A DNA stretch of 5,987 bases, from positions 1,355,184-1,361,170 of the forward strand of contig NZ_CP100376.1 of assembly GCF_030515985.1 (NCBI RefSeq). The letters run 5' to 3'. Shown piece after piece: positions 5,438-5,987 of this stretch. Under the pieces are notes generated by a model, which did not search any database, was not told where the DNA came from, and saw nothing but the letters and a program-made list of their open reading frames with translations. The DNA is from Corynebacterium accolens. GTDB taxonomy: Bacteria; Actinomycetota; Actinomycetes; Mycobacteriales; Mycobacteriaceae. The stretch's first letter is position 1, and each line of letters begins with the position of its first letter. The position numbers and the translations under genes were made by a program.

Positions 5438-5987
5438 TTAAGAATCGATGCCAGTGGCAGGCCCACCCAAGTGAGACTTATCCGCAGCCGTGATGCCATC
5501 AGTGATGCCATGCAGGCTATTCATGGATAGCGAGGATGTGGTCAGATTGGGAAATAGGCGGTCTCGGGTTTCCACAGCATGATCGGTGCGCGCCTGGAGC
5601 GCAGGTAGCGTCTGGGTGGCGATGAGCTCTGCGTGGTGGCTGCAATAGGGAGATTCATCGAGTTTTTCTTCGATGCCCTCTTCATTGGCCAACTCCAGCA
5701 GCTCCCCGATCCGGGCGGCATAGGAAAGCCGGAAGCTCCGGCGATAGGACGCGGTGGTCTGTGTCGCGCGTGCAAACTCGGCACCCTCGCTATTGCGCAT
5801 GTACCAATCGCATTGGCGGTTCAGCGAGGAGAACAGATCGGCGCAGTGGGCGGCGTCTTCGGGCGCGCCGATGATGCAGGCAAGACCCTTTTCGTGGATG
5901 AGGAGGGTGGTGCATCCATTGGCATTGGCGATGGTGCCTAACAATGTGACCTGGTGCTTGATATATGGCGGGTGAACGTGCACGCGG
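5438..5987 (-). CDS. DUF2786-family protein, C-terminal part
   Basis: About 182 codons are visible, and the frame stays open through the right edge. The GTG at 5983 is read as an internal valine (R-VHVHPPY), not a start. Family-like stretches are PPYIKHQVTLLGTIANANGC (counting that valine as 1, residues 5-24), GAPEDAAHCADLFSSLNRQ (39-57), SYRRSFRLSYAARIGELLEL (79-98) and LPALQARTDHAVETRDRLFP (126-145). These match, from memory, the region behind the N-terminal DUF2786 helix-turn-helix-like domain in actinobacterial proteins. That domain would lie outside the window. The last 35 or so residues are Ser/Gly/Thr-rich and probably disordered. No enzyme motif, signal peptide or membrane segment is seen. 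The role of the family is unknown. The stop is TAA at 5438-5440, and the next gene downstream (CYTH-CHAD) is 174 bp away, probably under its own promoter. Confidence 0.7.
   Translation of the reverse strand, partial: RVHVHPPYIKHQVTLLGTIANANGCTTLLIHEKGLACIIGAPEDAAHCADLFSSLNRQCDWYMRNSEGAEFARATQTTASYRRSFRLSYAARIGELLELANEEGIEEKLDESPYCSHHAELIATQTLPALQARTDHAVETRDRLFPNLTTSSLSMNSLHGITDGITAADKSHLGGPATGIDS

Noticed and set aside
5303..5530. Plus-strand ORF across the 5264-5437 intergenic region
   Set aside because: It runs into the DUF2786-type gene antisense, has no ribosome binding site and no recognisable motif.
1..5987. CRISPR, insertion sequence, tRNA or phage att site
   Set aside because: Looked for regularly spaced repeats, terminal inverted repeats with a transposase, cloverleaf signals and integrase genes; none seen.

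Overview
The window is GC-rich chromosomal DNA. It most likely comes from Corynebacterium or a close mycolic-acid actinobacterium. That assignment is inference, resting on an RNase HI/histidine phosphatase fusion of the Rv2228c type next to a C4 zinc-ribbon gene end, an actinobacterial-type class A RNase P RNA, a CYTH-CHAD protein and a DUF2786-type protein. I see no mobile element, CRISPR array, tRNA, rRNA or phage gene. This is housekeeping DNA rather than an island.

Layout. From 1 to 1250 on the + strand lies the 3' end of a zinc-ribbon gene. It overlaps (ATGA) the full RNase HI/phosphatase fusion gene. Directly behind it, at about 1261-1720 +, is rnpB, the RNA subunit of RNase P. Its likely promoter is buried in the end of the preceding gene. 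Convergent with rnpB, and only 2 bp away, is a galactokinase-family gene (1723-2997 -). This protein keeps the family fold and sugar-site motif but lacks the residues expected for catalysis. Its 5' leader (3000-3150) carries nested and competing inverted repeats. Divergent from it is a small conserved actinobacterial gene of 64 codons (3249-3443 +). A strong hairpin at 3425-3464, partly inside that small gene, separates it from the convergent CYTH-CHAD gene (3506-5263 -). After a 174-bp intergenic stretch comes the C-terminal part of a DUF2786-family gene (5438 to the right edge, - strand).

How the genes relate. The left block is linked to RNA metabolism: the zinc-ribbon protein, RNase H for RNA:DNA hybrids, and the RNase P ribozyme. 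The phosphatase half of the fusion resembles alpha-ribazole phosphatase. The CYTH-CHAD protein points to polyphosphate or triphosphate biology, which fits the volutin granules of corynebacteria. The galactokinase-like protein, the 64-aa protein and the DUF2786 protein have no firm role.

The most noteworthy points are the apparently catalytically dead galactokinase homologue with its structured leader, the long acidic insert that splits the CHAD domain, the rnpB promoter that uses the upstream stop codon as part of its -10 box, and the terminator embedded in the small gene's coding end. I found no clear, wholly new multi-gene system.
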